From positions 117,035,865 through 117,099,864 of the forward strand of contig CM035423.1 of the NCBI GenBank assembly GCA_020310875.1: a stretch of DNA of 64,000 bases, written 5' to 3'. Below the pieces are notes generated by a model, which did no database searches, was not told where the DNA came from, and worked only from the letters and a program-made list of their open reading frames with translations. Every line of letters begins with the position of its first letter. Positions within the stretch are counted from its first letter, which is position 1. The position numbers and the translations under genes are program-made. The stretch comes from Ceratopteris richardii (lineage: Eukaryota; Streptophyta; Polypodiopsida; Polypodiales; Pteridaceae). Positions 47,741 through 61,160 of this stretch are shown one piece after another.

Positions 47741-49490
47741 AAAAGAAAAAAAAGATGAGAGAAGTAGAAGCAATTAGAAGATTCATAAGTTTATTTAGAT
47801 CACATAGACAAGGAGAATCATGATGTTGCAATGAAGAAGAAGAAGAGGAAGTAGTACAATAGGAGGATGAAGAAGGATTAAGGAAATAGAGAGCATTATA
47901 ACAATCAATTGAGGAAGTAGATCAATGGGTTCACTTTAGAACTTCATTATTAGAGATGACACGAGTAGAAATCCCACGAACCTTGCTAGAAACTCAAAGA
48001 TAAGAACCCATCAAAAAGATATGACAAGAACTACGAGTCACCCTACACTTAGAAGAATAGAACTCAAATATGCTTCATGACAAAGATGTTGAAAGACCTC
48101 CAAAATCATTATTGAAGAGACTATGGTGAATGTATGAAGAGCATAGGAAGAAGCATTCTATAGAGCAAAGAAAAAAAAAACCAATCAAGCCAAAGAGCAC
48201 CACCTATATATTCCCATTTAGTGGAATAAAAAGAGAATAAAGCTGATCCCATCAGAAGACTTCAATCAAGATTCACTAGACATTTATTTAGTCCATTTAT
48301 AAAGCATCATAGGAGGGACACAATACACCACTCCTCCAAGAAAGCAACTGATTTATACTTTGGCTACCAAAGGTTTAGTCACTTCACAAGTCTTAGAAGA
48401 GGGAGAATGATATGAGTCTACTCTACATTCACATTTTAGAGAGGGATGCATAGGACCACAAAACGAAACCATTTAAGTAAAATCATGAAAGATATTAGAA
48501 TGAGAGATACCTACCACTTTTCCTACCACTCAATGTATGGAAATTATAGATTTATATGTAATGAATACCTCACGGCCACCCTTACTTACTCCAATTGAAA
48601 TTGATGTCCCTAGAATGACATAGCCACCACTTATAGAATCATAAGAGGCAATAAGGTGATATGAAATTCAGCACATGTACCATGCTACAATAGAATTATC
48701 ATCAAATTCAATAACCACAAGTGCTATAAAAGCCACCAAAGTTTCCGTGGCATCTCTAATACAAGTCCCCCCACTATTTTACACAAAAGTTACTACAGTT
48801 ATTGAAGAAGGCACATCTAAATGAGTAGCTCATCCTTATATGCATGTGCATCATAACCATAAATATTACAAGTATGATGTAGGCTTGCTTCATAGCTTCA
48901 AAGGCACATCCACTCCATTTTTTAGCACATAGGGATTTAGGCATGTGAATCAGACTATAATAGATGATTTAAAAGAGACTATAGATGTTGAAAATATCAT
49001 GGCATTTTACGGTAGACTTAAAGAATTGCAAAACCACTTTATGTGGATATTTGAAGAGACCTTCCATTGAACAAAAATAAATAATTAGAAAACTTAAAAT
49101 TTTAAAATTATAAGTTCATTCAAGAAACAAAAAACTTCACCTTTGAGTGAGAATCTCGACTCTGTACACAGAATCCTGATTTTTCCAAGTGAAGCAAATT
49201 GCAAAGAAAATCAAGCGGAAGTTAAAAATAAGTGATTGTCTAAATGTTGAGAGATGAGATTGAGTACAAAATTCATTGGAAACTAAGAAGAAGTTCCAAG
49301 TCCTAGTTTTAGAAAACAAAGGATTATTAGGGTTCGTGAAAATTCCATTATTTGATGAGAGGAGGTTTGGGCTACTCACAAAACACACTCATACACATAG
49401 GAGAGAGAGAGAGAGAGAGGGAGAGAGAAGACATCCTGTACGTCAAAATCACATTTAGGAAGAGTAAAGACACACTTTTCAAATAAACAT
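47741..49490. other. decayed DNA downstream of the Copia integrase fragment
   Basis: The Glu/Lys-coding purine-rich stretch at 47820-47900 fits a Copia integrase-RT linker, but no RT motif follows. A short GA tract lies at 49402-49430. No other feature seen. Confidence 0.35.
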
Positions 49491-49859
49491 GGAAGACCTT
49501 AATCGGGAACTAGGAACCCCTAACCAAGAGGACTATAGAATTATCTTTAAGTATTTGTATACAAATAGGTTTGGAGCCTATGTATATCAGGATGGACAAT
49601 ATTAGATTGAGGAATTCCTTTATACTTGATGCTCGTGGTTGAGTTTAAGGATGGTGGATATGAGGATACACATGGTTGTGTGTACGTATTTATGAATAAC
49701 CCTAATGAAACTAATGATCTAGGTTAATGTTTTGATAAAGAAACTTGGGACCAAAACTTAAAAGATCAAGATAACCAAAGAGGTAGTAGACATGGTACAC
49801 TAGTAGATCCACAAGGGAAAGAAGATATCAAGCTACACTTAATCCTTTTTTAGAGAAGG

Positions 49860-51350
49860 AGCGATGGTGGATGAATTACCAATAAGAAGGAGGAATGATT
49901 GGTACAATAAAGGCAGGAAACCTAGACCATTTAAATTAGTAAAATGCATAAAGAATCAAAATGATGGATGTAGTGATCCTCATGATCATGTGGCTAAGTA
50001 TAAACAAATACTAAGAGAAAGGAAGTGTTTGAATACACCACACTATTTGAGGCTTTTGTATTAACCCTAATAGGACGAGCGTTATCACATTCCTACCATT
50101 AACAAAGGAGATACTTACACATTGAGAGATTCTTGGAAGAACTCATAGGGGAATTCTCCAAAAGTGGGATAAAAAATAGCACTGATAGAGTTATCCATAC
50201 CTTTAAAGAAAAGTCTAAAGAGAGTTGAGGAAAAGTGTAAGTAGATTTCAGCAATAAAAGTGTAAGTAGATTTCAGCAATATTTCTGTAGATGCCCAAAT
50301 GATAAAAAACCCTCTACGCCACAAAAGCTATCTTTATTCATTCAAGGTTTAAACAATGTTCAATTAAGAACCATGGTATATTGTGGAAAATTTCCAGACA
50401 AGCAATTGACTTAGAAGGCAATAGAGGATTTGATCTTATGATATATGATGAAAATGTTAGTGGGGAGAGCAAAATTCCCACTAATGTAATTCCAAAAATG
50501 GGGATTAGATTTCATTAGTCTCATTGGATCCCTACTAATCATTCTCGTAATTCCTTTATTTTAACATGTATTGGGTACTGCCCTCGATGGGCAGAGGCTT
50601 GGGTTTTACACCATGCTACTACTAGCAATGTGGCTATGACTCTCGTCCAACAATTATTCCCTCGGTTTGGATTACCTTTGGAATTAGTCTCAAACAAGGG
50701 CATTGATTTTTTGAATCAAATTATTCACACCATTACTATTTATTATCACATGGAGCATAATTTTATTACTCATTATCCTTGGGCTAATAGATAAGAAGAA
50801 ACTACTAATAAGGTTCTCTTATTGATCTTACAAAAACGATTGCTAGAACATCTAGACAAACGGGCTCAATATCTACCTATCGTATTATGGGTGTACCTAG
50901 CTTCTTATAAGGTTTCCACCATATTTACTCCCTTCAAGTTCGTTTAGGGATTGGAAGTTATTGCTCCGATGGAATTTGTTGTTCCTAGCTCACAAGTTGT
51001 GGTTCAAGACCACTTACTACTGGAGGATTCTTTTGCCTATCACCTCCATGCTCTATGGGCATTAGAGCAGCAACCCTATCATAGTTTTATTCTTATGCAA
51101 GAAGTGCAACATCACCAAAGTTGGTGGCATGATTGTCACTTAAAGACTCCTATTTTCCATTCTGGTGATCTAGTTCTTTTCTTCCATTGTAAAATGAAAT
51201 GGCAAGCAGGTAAATTTGAAGTGCAATGGACAAGTACTTTTTGTATTCATTTGGAGACTCGCCAAGCCATGTTTTGCTTGGCCACTTTAAGTAGTGAAGT
51301 GATTTGGACTCCGGCCAATGGGCCCAAACTTTTCCTTTATCATACTTCAT
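49860..51350 (+). mobile_element. decayed Ty3/Gypsy fragment (gag then integrase)
   Basis: A gag-like piece near 49870-50450 (LSLFIQGLNNVQLRTMV) is followed directly by integrase-core sequence at 50490-51000 (WGLDFIS, a PRFGLPLELVSNKG-like block, HYPWANR, KVLLLILQK) and a C-terminal integrase frame at 50951-51352 (HSGDLVLFFHCKMKWQAGKF). Protease, RT and RNase H are missing between them. Old, with many breaks. Confidence 0.75.
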
Positions 51351-52976
51351 GACTTCGGGGACAAAAAAATGGCAGGATGAAAGGATGTGCACTCATTTAA
51401 TGCCTCAAATTCCATGCAATGTTTCTGTGGGTACCATTATTATACATAATGGCATGTAGGATGGTTGGTGGCTTGAGATATTGTCCTCTCAAAATTTTCA
51501 TTGCATGCACTATGCAACGGCTGCTTACCTACTAAACGAGGCTTTTCCTCATTGAAGAGTATTTGCAAGTTTAGAACTCTCAAAGTTTTGGTATATTGCT
51601 CATTTTTTGCACTCGATGTTGTCAATTTTTGAGAGCTCTTAGCGCAGATGTTATGAGGAGTTGCTCTCGTTGTTTTTCACCATGATGGCTAGAGTAGTTC
51701 TGAATCAGATTAAGCTCATTGATCTACATATGTTATAGATCCCTTACCGACTTCCATAAGTGGAAATGGATTGGTTTTGCACTTGGGATCTCTTGCACTA
51801 TGGGATGGTGGACATGCCAAAAAATCTTGTACACTCAATGGCTCTCTCCTTTCTCCTAAAGATGAACGAGTCGATGGAACAAGAAGGGGACAATATCGCG
51901 TTTTTTACCATGATTATTCACCAAGATACGCAAATTCAACTTGATGTGGCTTATAGCATTCAATGCCTCACCTTAAGCAACAATGGTATTACTACCCCAG
52001 TTGTTTTAGTTTCCCATGAGGAGATGGAGAAAATGTTTAGTAGACCTTGTTCACATGAGTACAAATATGCACGAGTGCCTGATCAATTGCCATGGAATCT
52101 TGGATTGTGATTGGATGCGCTCTGATTTTGTAAACAAAGCAGTATGGAGTTTCCCAAACTTTGTATTCACTATTGGTGGAAGTGAGGGGAGGTGTCATTG
52201 TCAACTAGGCTAAGACCTTCTTTAGAAATCTCAAGAAGGGATTCTATTGTCTATTTTGAGTATCCAAGAAGGATCAAACCTTGGATACCAAACTAGTTAT
52301 TTTTCTCAATTTCTTGATTTCTACAGGTCCTTTGCCTGCAGTTTGATAGGTCATAGAAGTGACGATGGAGGCTTTCCTATGAGAACTGAAGCGACAAGAT
52401 AAGTCCAAAGAACTGATCATGGAGACTAAAGAGAAATGTGAGCGAGAGCCACTCAAGGTTGGGTTAGTTAAAGAATCATTACGATGAGGAGAGGAAGAAC
52501 GATCTAGGAAGGCTCAAGTGTTTTAGGAGGACGAAGCTCCTAAGCTTGGAGAAGAAGTTGTAGCTGTCATAGAGGCAGAGTAGAGGCATTTGGCAGTAGC
52601 TCAAGAAATGGCAAGATGGCAATTAGAGGCAATTGAGACCCATCAGTGATAGCAAGAAGAATTTAGGGGACAAGAAGAAGTTTGCTAGTCATTACAATGT
52701 CACCAACACCAGCCTCATCTAGGCGATTCCCCAATTATTCATACTCAATCACACATGGATCAATTTTCCTATATGGGAAAATCAAGGAAGTGACACTCTA
52801 ATGATTGTCTCATAAGGACCTTTGGGGTAGTAATATAGGCCCCGTTCAGCTCCCAACCATCACGTGTTTCTCTTTTATTTACCCATGCTTCATGAAAGAA
52901 TTCTAGAATGAATTTGCGAACCTTAGCTGATGCAGTCCATTTACTTACCATTTGTTCTCCACAAATGGAGAGGCAA
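51351..52976 (+). other. decayed region with coiled-coil-like coding traces
   Basis: An open frame at 51760-52110 (116 residues, MDWFCTWDLLHYGMVDM) is not recognised. At 52340-52700 plus-strand codons are rich in Glu, Lys, Arg and Ala, as in a coiled coil. It may be the 3' gene of the preceding Gypsy fossil; no domain supports this. Confidence 0.3.
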
Positions 52977-52986
52977 GAAACTACTT

Positions 52987-53105
52987 TTTTCTTTAATATA
53001 AAGGAAGTTCGGCATTAGCCTACTCTCCCGGACTTGAATCAAATAAAGAAAAGTACAAGAGAAGGGGACTAATGCCCACGGGACCACCCAAATCCCACAC
53101 AGCAG
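52987..53105 (-). mobile_element. SINE-like insertion, copy 2
   Basis: Bounded by an exact 10-bp direct repeat GAAACTACTT (52977-52986 and 53106-53115). Minus-strand sequence reads GTGGGATTTGGGTGGTCCCG, ATTAGTCCCCTT, CCGGGAGAGTAGGC, GCCGAACTTCC, then an A-rich tail. It aligns with copy 1 (3135-3305) but lacks its 5' ~50 bp, so it is probably 5'-truncated. The shared 3' end and separate target duplications show two independent retropositions. Confidence 0.6.
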
Positions 53106-53115
53106 GAAACTACTT

Positions 53116-54256
53116 CACAATGGGGGGAAGCAGAGTCTCAATGATAGCAAGAAGAAATTGCCCAGCTCACCCAAAAGTATCTTGAACTTCAAGACTATCT
53201 AGCGAGCCGACCTAACATTTTTTATGAGCATAGAATCACACATCATAGAATAGCTCTCTTCATAGAAGTACTGATAAAGAATCACACATCATAGATCTTC
53301 ATAATTCTAGAATGAGTTGCAACAACAAGTGGAGACTGAAGATTTAGATCTTGTGTGTAATGAGGAACAAATTTCCCGACTTTTTTCACAACTTGCAAAT
53401 GCTATTACAACAAGTCAGAATGTTTTGGAAACTATTTCTTTACACTCTGCTAAAGCAAAGGTAGTTGAAGCAGCATTGAAAGACAAGTGGGGTACTTTGG
53501 AATATTATCCATAGGAATTTCAATATGAGGTGGATGATTCTATCACTCAGTATTTGATGAATTTCTATATGATCTTGAAAGAATCATGCATTCTTCTTTG
53601 GAAGCTAAAGATGATCTATAGTAGTGGGTCTGGTCCACCGTACATTTCAGTGCTAGGCTACTGCTAGTACTGATTCCGAATTACTTGTAAATTCCAAAAG
53701 CTATGTAAATTATACTTCATTAGGAATTTCGTGGATATCAACCAATTTGTGTTTTGGTAATTGTTGTAATCGAGAATTGAGTCATGGTGCTATGTACCTT
53801 CATTGTAATTAGCTACTCATAGAGTCTTGAATATAATATACACTACTATTTTGTCAATGTCTATTATTGTTATTGTGTAGATGTGTATGGCGTTGAACAA
53901 AGATAAATTATAAAAAAATAATTATTTTGATAGGGAATAAAAATGCAGTGATATTTGTCAGTAACCCCAATTCCCCAAACCCTCCTCGCTTATAGAATCG
54001 GAACCAACAAACTTTAGTTTTTTCTAAGCAATAGGAGTAGCATACGCACATAGAGAGCTCCAAAACAAGGTAAAGTATTTTTTTTTTTAATTACCTAGAA
54101 TTATACTTCTTCTTGCAAGAATATTTGTTTCCATTTTTGTTCATGAGTGTGTAGAATTTTTTGTTTTTACATGATGATTTGTAAAACATGCTACTGATCT
54201 TGAACGAGTGTACAAACTGAGATTGTGTAGCAAAGGCTTCCAACTTAAGTTGTATG
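53116..54256. other. AT-rich DNA with one short coding-like frame
   Basis: The frame at 53317-53514 (65 residues, EDLDLVCNEEQISRLFSQLA) continues the Glu/Gln-rich coding trace that the SINE-like insertion interrupts, so the two flanks probably belong to one decayed gene-like region. Beyond 53530 nothing is recognised. Confidence 0.35.
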
Positions 54257-54830
54257 CTACAACATTAAACTTTCCTTTTGTGTAGCTGGGTTCATAATCA
54301 AACTCTTGCTAGCTTTTCTACATCTTAAATCTGGTTGGTTTGCAAACCACTTCATGCTCTCTTGATCAAAGACTATTGTTAACTTTGATCCATATAAGTA
54401 ATGGAACCATTTTTTAAGAACATTTATTATAGGGAACATTTCTCACTCATAGGTAGAGTATTGATGAGCAAGCCTTATCTTTCTACTTTGAAAAGATATT
54501 ATTCAAACATCTTGGCTTAATACTAAATGGATGAACTTGCATGTGTTTCTAATTGAAAAGGTTTATTAAAATATATTATTTGTAGAACTAAGACCGAATA
54601 TAAGAAAGTTTTAAATTTTAAAAAATCTTTGCTTCTTCTTCTTTCCATTTGAGTTTCTAGTGTTTGCCTTTGATTTGGCATGTCAAGGGTACTACAATTT
54701 TGGCATATCTACCCTTGTACTTCTTGTCGTATCCTACCAATCCGAGAAAACTTTGTAATTCATGAATAGTCTTGGGCTCACACCATTCAATAATTGTAGG
54801 AACATCAAGCTTCCACTATGCTTGAGGAGG
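54257..54830 (-). mobile_element. Ty3/Gypsy fragment (RT end and RNase H)
   Basis: Minus-strand translation has GSKLTIVFDQESMKWFANQP, the RNase H/connection motif usually written HYLLGxxFxxxTDHxSLK, preceded by AHQYSTYE and, further right, an RT-thumb piece like GRYAKIVVPLTCQIKGKH. This resembles chromovirus-type pol. Broken, old. Confidence 0.75.
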
Positions 54831-55840
54831 ATTATCTCCACATCATCTTTGGATTACATGAAAGACATCCATTAAAAATTTCTTTATTTATGCTCATTTA
54901 TTGTATTTTTTCTAAGGATCTTTTATGATCATTTACCCAATGTAAAATCTTGGAGATTTACAATTAAAAATGATAAAGAGAAGACTCAAATCCCATGATC
55001 TTGAGGTTGTTGAAATTGGATTAGATCAAGATTAGAGCACTTTACGTTTCCTAGATTGTAGGAAAGTAATTTAATTCATCACAACTAGCAAGCCTGCCTA
55101 GATTATAATTTGAATTCATGGAAGAAGAGGCATGGAAATATCCTTGAGTGTCTACATAAATATTCTAAATCACTTTTACATAACATTGAACCAATATGTA
55201 TACACTTTGGCAACCATTGTTGCTCCTTCATTTCTCTACACTTTCTTCTTCAATAATAGTAAACATGTAGAGACTCTTTCTCTCTCTACAGAGCTTCAAA
55301 TTGGATGTGTGATAATTCATTGCAAACTTATCATCATCCAGTTTATTTTTTTTACAACATTTGGTTAAGTAGATTTGGAAAAATTTTCATTTCACTATCT
55401 CGAGTCTATCTATTCATAGCCCTGAAAAATTGGAGGTACCACCAATCAATGCTTAGCTTATTGCAAGCTCATTAGTTGATGTTAAGTTTTTGACCTGTGC
55501 ATTTTAGACACTCAAATCTATGTATAAAATTCCTCCAAAAGAAAGTTTTCCAATTGTAAATGTGTTGGTTGCTCTGAGCATTTGAAGTTGAGTATTTCAT
55601 CCAAAGATAACAAGTTTTTTGAGCTACTCAAAGTGCAAGCTTATCATTTTTGTACCAACTCTTTCTCATTGATGCTCCAATGTACGTAATGAACTTTATT
55701 GCACTAATTGCAAGCCTATAAGGTCTTTGTGTGACTCTCCAAAATCTCAAGGGCTAATCTTGTGCTACTTGCTTTGACCAAACTTCATCACTTTGCAAAT
55801 TACTTTTTTACCTGCATCGAGCTTCTCCTACTTGTCTCAG
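54831..55840 (+). other. AT-rich DNA, probable left LTR of the next Copia in its right half
   Basis: The sequence ending CTTGTCTCAG abuts a TGGTATCATAGC primer site at 55841, so an LTR should end near 55839. Its left edge and partner were not found. Confidence 0.4.
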
Positions 55841-57240
55841 TGGTATCATAGCTAGATGGAGATGGGTGATGGATTTCCCTCAATGATTCGGAGGCTTGAT
55901 GGAAACAACTATGGTGCTTGGGAAATCAAAATTGATTCCTATTTGCAAGGTAGAAATATTTATGGAACTGTAGCAGGTGATGAAGCTATGCCTATTCCAA
56001 GATCCAATGGAGGACCTAATCAAGAGGAAATAGATAAGCTCACACTTTGGTGTTCAAGGGATGCTCAAGCAAGTTCATAAATACTAAAATTTATCTCTTA
56101 TTTTCTATTACCACATATGAGAGGATGTTAGACATCTCAAGAGACTTGGGACACCTAGAGACTTGCTTTTTTGCTAGTACCAAAGCAAGAAAGAATCATC
56201 TATGGAATGAGTTCAACCAAATGAAGAAGACTCCAAAACAAACTATCACAAATTTTGTTACCAAAGTCAATGAGCTTGTAGATCAATAAGCATCCATTAG
56301 AGAGTTGACTAAAGAAGAGAACATCATGAGACAACTATTGAATGGGATTAGAAGTGACAAGCCATGGCAACCTTTCACCATAGCCTATGACCTCATCATG
56401 GATGTACTCTAGACTTCAACATCTTTCTTGGACAACTCTTGAATCAAGAGGCCAACAATAGCATAAAAGAAGGTAACTCCTATCAAGATAATTGAACTAG
56501 TGCTCTATATGCAGATAACAAAGACAAGAAGCTAAAAGGCAAGAAGAAGGAAGAGGATGAACAAGAGACCTCCCAAGCCAACTTTGCAAGAAAGAGCACG
56601 TGGAAAGGGAAGAATAAAGGATGAAATAATGACAAATCAAAAGGTCAAAATTTTCAATCTTGTGCCATTTGTGAGAAGATAAAATAGACCACTCAAAATT
56701 GCTAGTTCAATGGAATGGCCTAGAAAGCAAGTGGAAGAGGTGGATATGGCAACAATAGAGGCAGATGTGGACACAACTTCAACAATAACTATAGAGGCCA
56801 TAACAAAGGGACTACAACAATTGTTTTGAATATCAAGAACATGAAGACTCATTGCTTCTAATGAATCTAAGCCACAAGGAAGGTAAAGAAAATGATCATT
56901 TATTCTACCTGGATTCAGGATGTTCAAATCATGTTGCAAGCAAGATGGCTCTCTTATCTGATTCGGAAAGTCCAAAGCATAGACATGAAGTGCGAGATGA
57001 AACAAAGCACTCAGGTGATGAATACCTTGGATTTTGTAGTAGGCAATTCATTAGTGCCAGAAGCAAGAGTAATGGATTTACAAAGAAATTGGGGAACCAT
57101 TAGATTTACACATGAATTGATCAAGGAGGTATTTGGATGGGTGAAAGTCGGTATTCTAGATATGAAGGATGAGAACCATGAAGCTAAGAAGCAAAACTTC
57201 ATGCATATCAATAGAATGGACATTGAGGAGGAAGTGTGCT
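55841..57240 (+). mobile_element. decayed Copia fragment (primer site, gag, protease start)
   Basis: Primer site TGGTATCATAGC at 55841-55852, close to the initiator-Met type; gag starts at 55856 with RLDGNNYGAWEIKIDSYLQG and NLWNEF-like NHLWNEFNQMKK; a Lys-rich zone follows; then YLDSGCSNHV at about 56910, the Copia protease start. Integrase and RT do not follow. Several breaks. Confidence 0.85.
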
Positions 57241-57489
57241 AGGTGCATCAACATTTCTTCTTCCTCAATATGCATAGATGCACCACCCCACAAAAAATAG
57301 TAGTTCAGCTATTATCTCACCTAGTAAAACAAATTGGCAATCAAATTAATATAACCCCTTATGTATAAGAAAGCTTATTTGAAGCTTAGAGGCAATGGGA
57401 CATCATAAATTTCTTGAATGGTAGTAGTGCATTAATGATTTTGATAACATGTCTTCGAAATATGAGAGTACTTATGAGAAACACCATCA

Positions 57490-59640
57490 ACTTTTGAAAT
57501 GGAAAAATATGTCGAATTAGGTATGGTACCTAAAAAGAAATGTGGTGTAGTGGTAGTGGATGAGGCAAGAACTAAAAAAATGAGAGGATCCAAAAGAATG
57601 AGAGAACTCAAAGAAGTGGTTGCCACACCTTTTGCAAAAAGTTTCCATACAATATACACATCCACTGTAGCTCATCCACCACTGATTACAGAAGCTGAAT
57701 TGGATGAAGACCTCCAAGCTACACATACATACATGGAAGGGCAAGTAAATCTTAATATCCAAGGTCATCGTTATCGCCAAATGATTGAGTCGAGAACTAA
57801 GAAAAAAGAAGAGAAAGGATAGTCAAAGATGAGTCACTATAAAGAGTTGGGCTTATAAAATTCAAGTTGAAGTTTAGAATCATAGAATAAAGATGATAGA
57901 TGAACATTAAATTCTCATTTAAATATTGATATAAATGATGATGCATGATGGGACGAACTAGATCAAATGATTGATCAACAAGAAGTAGCTAGTAAGCCAC
58001 AAGAGCCGACCAATGAGGCAGAAGAGTCTAAAGAAGAAGTACTACAAAAAGCACAACCAATCAGAGAATTCACCATTCAAATAAATTATAACACAAAGTT
58101 AAAATTTCAGGAAGCAAACTTGGAAGGTGTTAAGGATCCAATCCATCCAAAAGTAGATGAACAAGCACAAGGAAAGACTCAAACTCAAGTGCCTCTATTT
58201 CCAATCAGAGTCATGGTAGAGCCATCTCCTATGGATGTGCATCATGCAAGCAGCAGCTCTAAAGTAATCCCAAAGAAAGAGGCTGAGACAAAAGTCCAAT
58301 TATAAATCCAATAGCCATTTAATGAAATATTACATAGTGAAGGGAAAAGATGTGCAAATAGGCCAGCCTCCAAGTATACCTAAAACATGGTAGAATGTGG
58401 ACATGATACAGTTGAAACTAGTCATTATTCATATGATTCAAAGTGCCATGGACACTCAAAAACAATCGATGAAGGCAAACAAAGACTATGAACAAGCACA
58501 TATAGAAAAAATTCGTACAAAGAACCAAATGAGAATCAATCAGATCAAGTACTAAGACCCAAATAGGTCTTGATAAAATGAAAGAAGAATTATATGCACC
58601 ATTAAGCAAAATTGATATATTGAGCAATGAGCTGCTTTACACTCCAAATTTTAAGAGATCACTCAAGCATTGGATAAGTTGAATTTGGAGAATATAGAAT
58701 TACAGAACAAGTATGCACAATGTGAAGTAGAAAAGGCACATCTCTTGACTAGAAGCAAAATCTTTGAGACATAACTAAAAGGCTACATGGATGAGGCACA
58801 CTTCCTGAGAAGCAAAAATAAAGAATTTATGACATCTTGATTATTGTATCAACCAATAGAGGCATAAACATTGCTGAATTAAGAAATCCAAAGCCTCAAG
58901 ATGCAATTAGAAACATATGCAGATCAATTAAAGATAGAACAACCACTTGGTGAACAATGAGAACTAAATTATGCTCAAGACATGATGGAACTAAGAAGAA
59001 ATTTAAGTGAGATTAATAAATACACTGAGCAATGCTAGCAAGATGCCGACCAACTCAAGTTCATATGTGAGAGTAAGATCAAAGTAGAAGAAAAACTCAA
59101 TGAGGTACAAAGACAAAACATGGACAAAGATCAAATCATATTTGATCTACAAGGTCAATTATTGAGAATTCAAAATGTCAAATGCTCTCAAAAAATGAAC
59201 ATGGGGACACTACTTTTGTAAGACACAAATTCGCTTATTGAGGAGATTGAGGTATGTCCTCTTTCTCCCCCCATAGTTCCATCTCCGATATAAGATCATG
59301 ACGACATTCCCATGTCATACATTGTAGAGTTATAAAAAAAGGAAAGAGCACTATTGGTGTCTCACATGACATAAAATTTTGAAGAGGTAGTGGTACAAAT
59401 CATGAAGGAAGCAAAGATCAAACGAAAATATTTAGATCAAATTATAAAGCCCTTCAATGTACTGTATGGCATCATGCAAGAGAAAACATGTATGTATATC
59501 AATAAAGTTACACAAGATCCAGACAAGAACCTGAACTTCAAGGTAAACACTTTTAACTATACACAAGAACAATGGGATGCAATCGATCCTGTCCAAAGGA
59601 AATGTTTTTTCGAAAAGAATCCTACTTTGTTGGTGTAGCG
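57490..59640 (+). pseudogene. decayed coding region of unknown family, coiled-coil-rich
   Basis: Open stretches lie at 57499-57822 (107 residues; KKCGVVVVDEARTKK, ELDEDLQATHTYMEGQ), 57967-58305 (112 residues; acidic and Gln-rich) and 59390-59638 (82 residues; FNYTQEQWDAIDPVQRKCFF), all on the plus strand, with Glu/Lys/Gln-rich coding traces between them. Composition suggests a protein with a long coiled coil. I do not recognise it; it could be an accessory gene of a retroelement or a host pseudogene. Several breaks. Confidence 0.4.
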
Positions 59641-61160
59641 GCAAGAGGCACCATATATACTATAATTAAACCCATCATTTTTCCTAGTGCCTAGGCACTG
59701 ACCATATCATGGCATGAATTTTGGGAAGGACAACAAAAGGGTAAAATAAATAGCTCAGTTTTTTGATATTATTGAGCCCACCACATAACTATTTACCCAC
59801 CAAAGATTATATGATTAGAGCCATAGAAATTTTTTTATTTTGATATACCCATGTACCTCATTTAGCGATGAAGCTCACAAATAAAGTACTCAATCTGATT
59901 CACACAGTATTACAAGTTTTCAAGCATGTTGAGTAAACATTTTTTAACTTTATTGACATCAACCAAGGCACAAATGTACTCATTCTTGATTTTCCAATTA
60001 CTCCAAGCCGCTTAAGTATTATGGCATACTATTCCAGATGAATGTTTTTGTTGAGTCCATACCTCTAGAACTTTGAAGAAGCTTTCTTCAAAGATTCTTT
60101 TGAATTCGACTCGAAAATATATTTGAAAATGTCCACAAATTTAAATGCCAAACTTCTGGCCTGTGAGCTCAATTTTTTGGCCCATCATCATCAAGCTCCA
60201 GTGGAAAGAATTGATGATCACAAAAGCTTATTCTCTCAACCAAATAGTGTAGAAGATATACCAAACATATACACATCACCATCAAGAGCTTATCGGGGAT
60301 GATAGAGTTCAAATGAGGGACATGTGGAGGGAGAGATAAGCAAGAGAAAAAGAAGAAGAAAATAAAAAAAGAAGGTAACTCGTTAATAGTACTACACTAT
60401 GCCCAAAGCCTTCTAGGGGCACACATTAAGCTAAAATGAAATACAAAGAAAGAAAAGACATAGGCTGAAAGAATGCAACATGTCACAAAGGATGTAAGCA
60501 AAGGAATACAAACAAGATCTTTGAAGCACCACCCTCCAAGACAAAGATGCAATCCTAGCCACTAGTTGCGTGCATGTCCATCAATGATAATACACCAACC
60601 CTAGCTAATGAATATAAAGAATACCAAGGGCAAAATGGAAGCATCAAAATAAGGCTCCGACAAGGTGACAAATAGTCTCCAAGTCTTGAACCCTTCCTTG
60701 AACACTTGTGGCATGCAGTTGAAAGAAGTATATACAACAGAATTACAACATCAAGTTGGAGCGGAATAAGTTGACAAGAGGGGAAAGAGGACAAAAAATC
60801 TGAATTTCTATATGTATCCTATTTTCAACCCCTTGTTGCATGTAAGGAAAACCCCTATAAGCCTATCAAGGGATGATAGAGAATAATAGGGAGAGATTGT
60901 TGCAAAGGAACAAAGACAAAATAGAGCAAGAAGCAGAAGAAAGAAGAGAAGAAAAGCAACCACCCAAATTTTTCAAGAAATGGTACATTTTTCTTTTCCC
61001 AAAAACCTATTGAAAAACTTTGTAAATGCTCTAGAGGAGTCCTCTCAATGCATGAATCCTAAAGATTGAAATATTACCTTACAACAAGCTATAGATCACT
61101 AAAAATGATGGAGAGATCAGTGAGATATGAGCAAGACAAGTATACTGTTCTGAGTGACAA
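59641..61160. other. AT-rich DNA, nothing recognised
   Basis: No domain-bearing frame. Two segments (about 60290-60370 and 60870-60960) share ATCAAG(A/G)GATGATAGAG and GAGAGAT-AGCAAGA-GAAGAAGA-like text, suggesting a diverged duplication about 570 bp apart. Confidence 0.4.
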
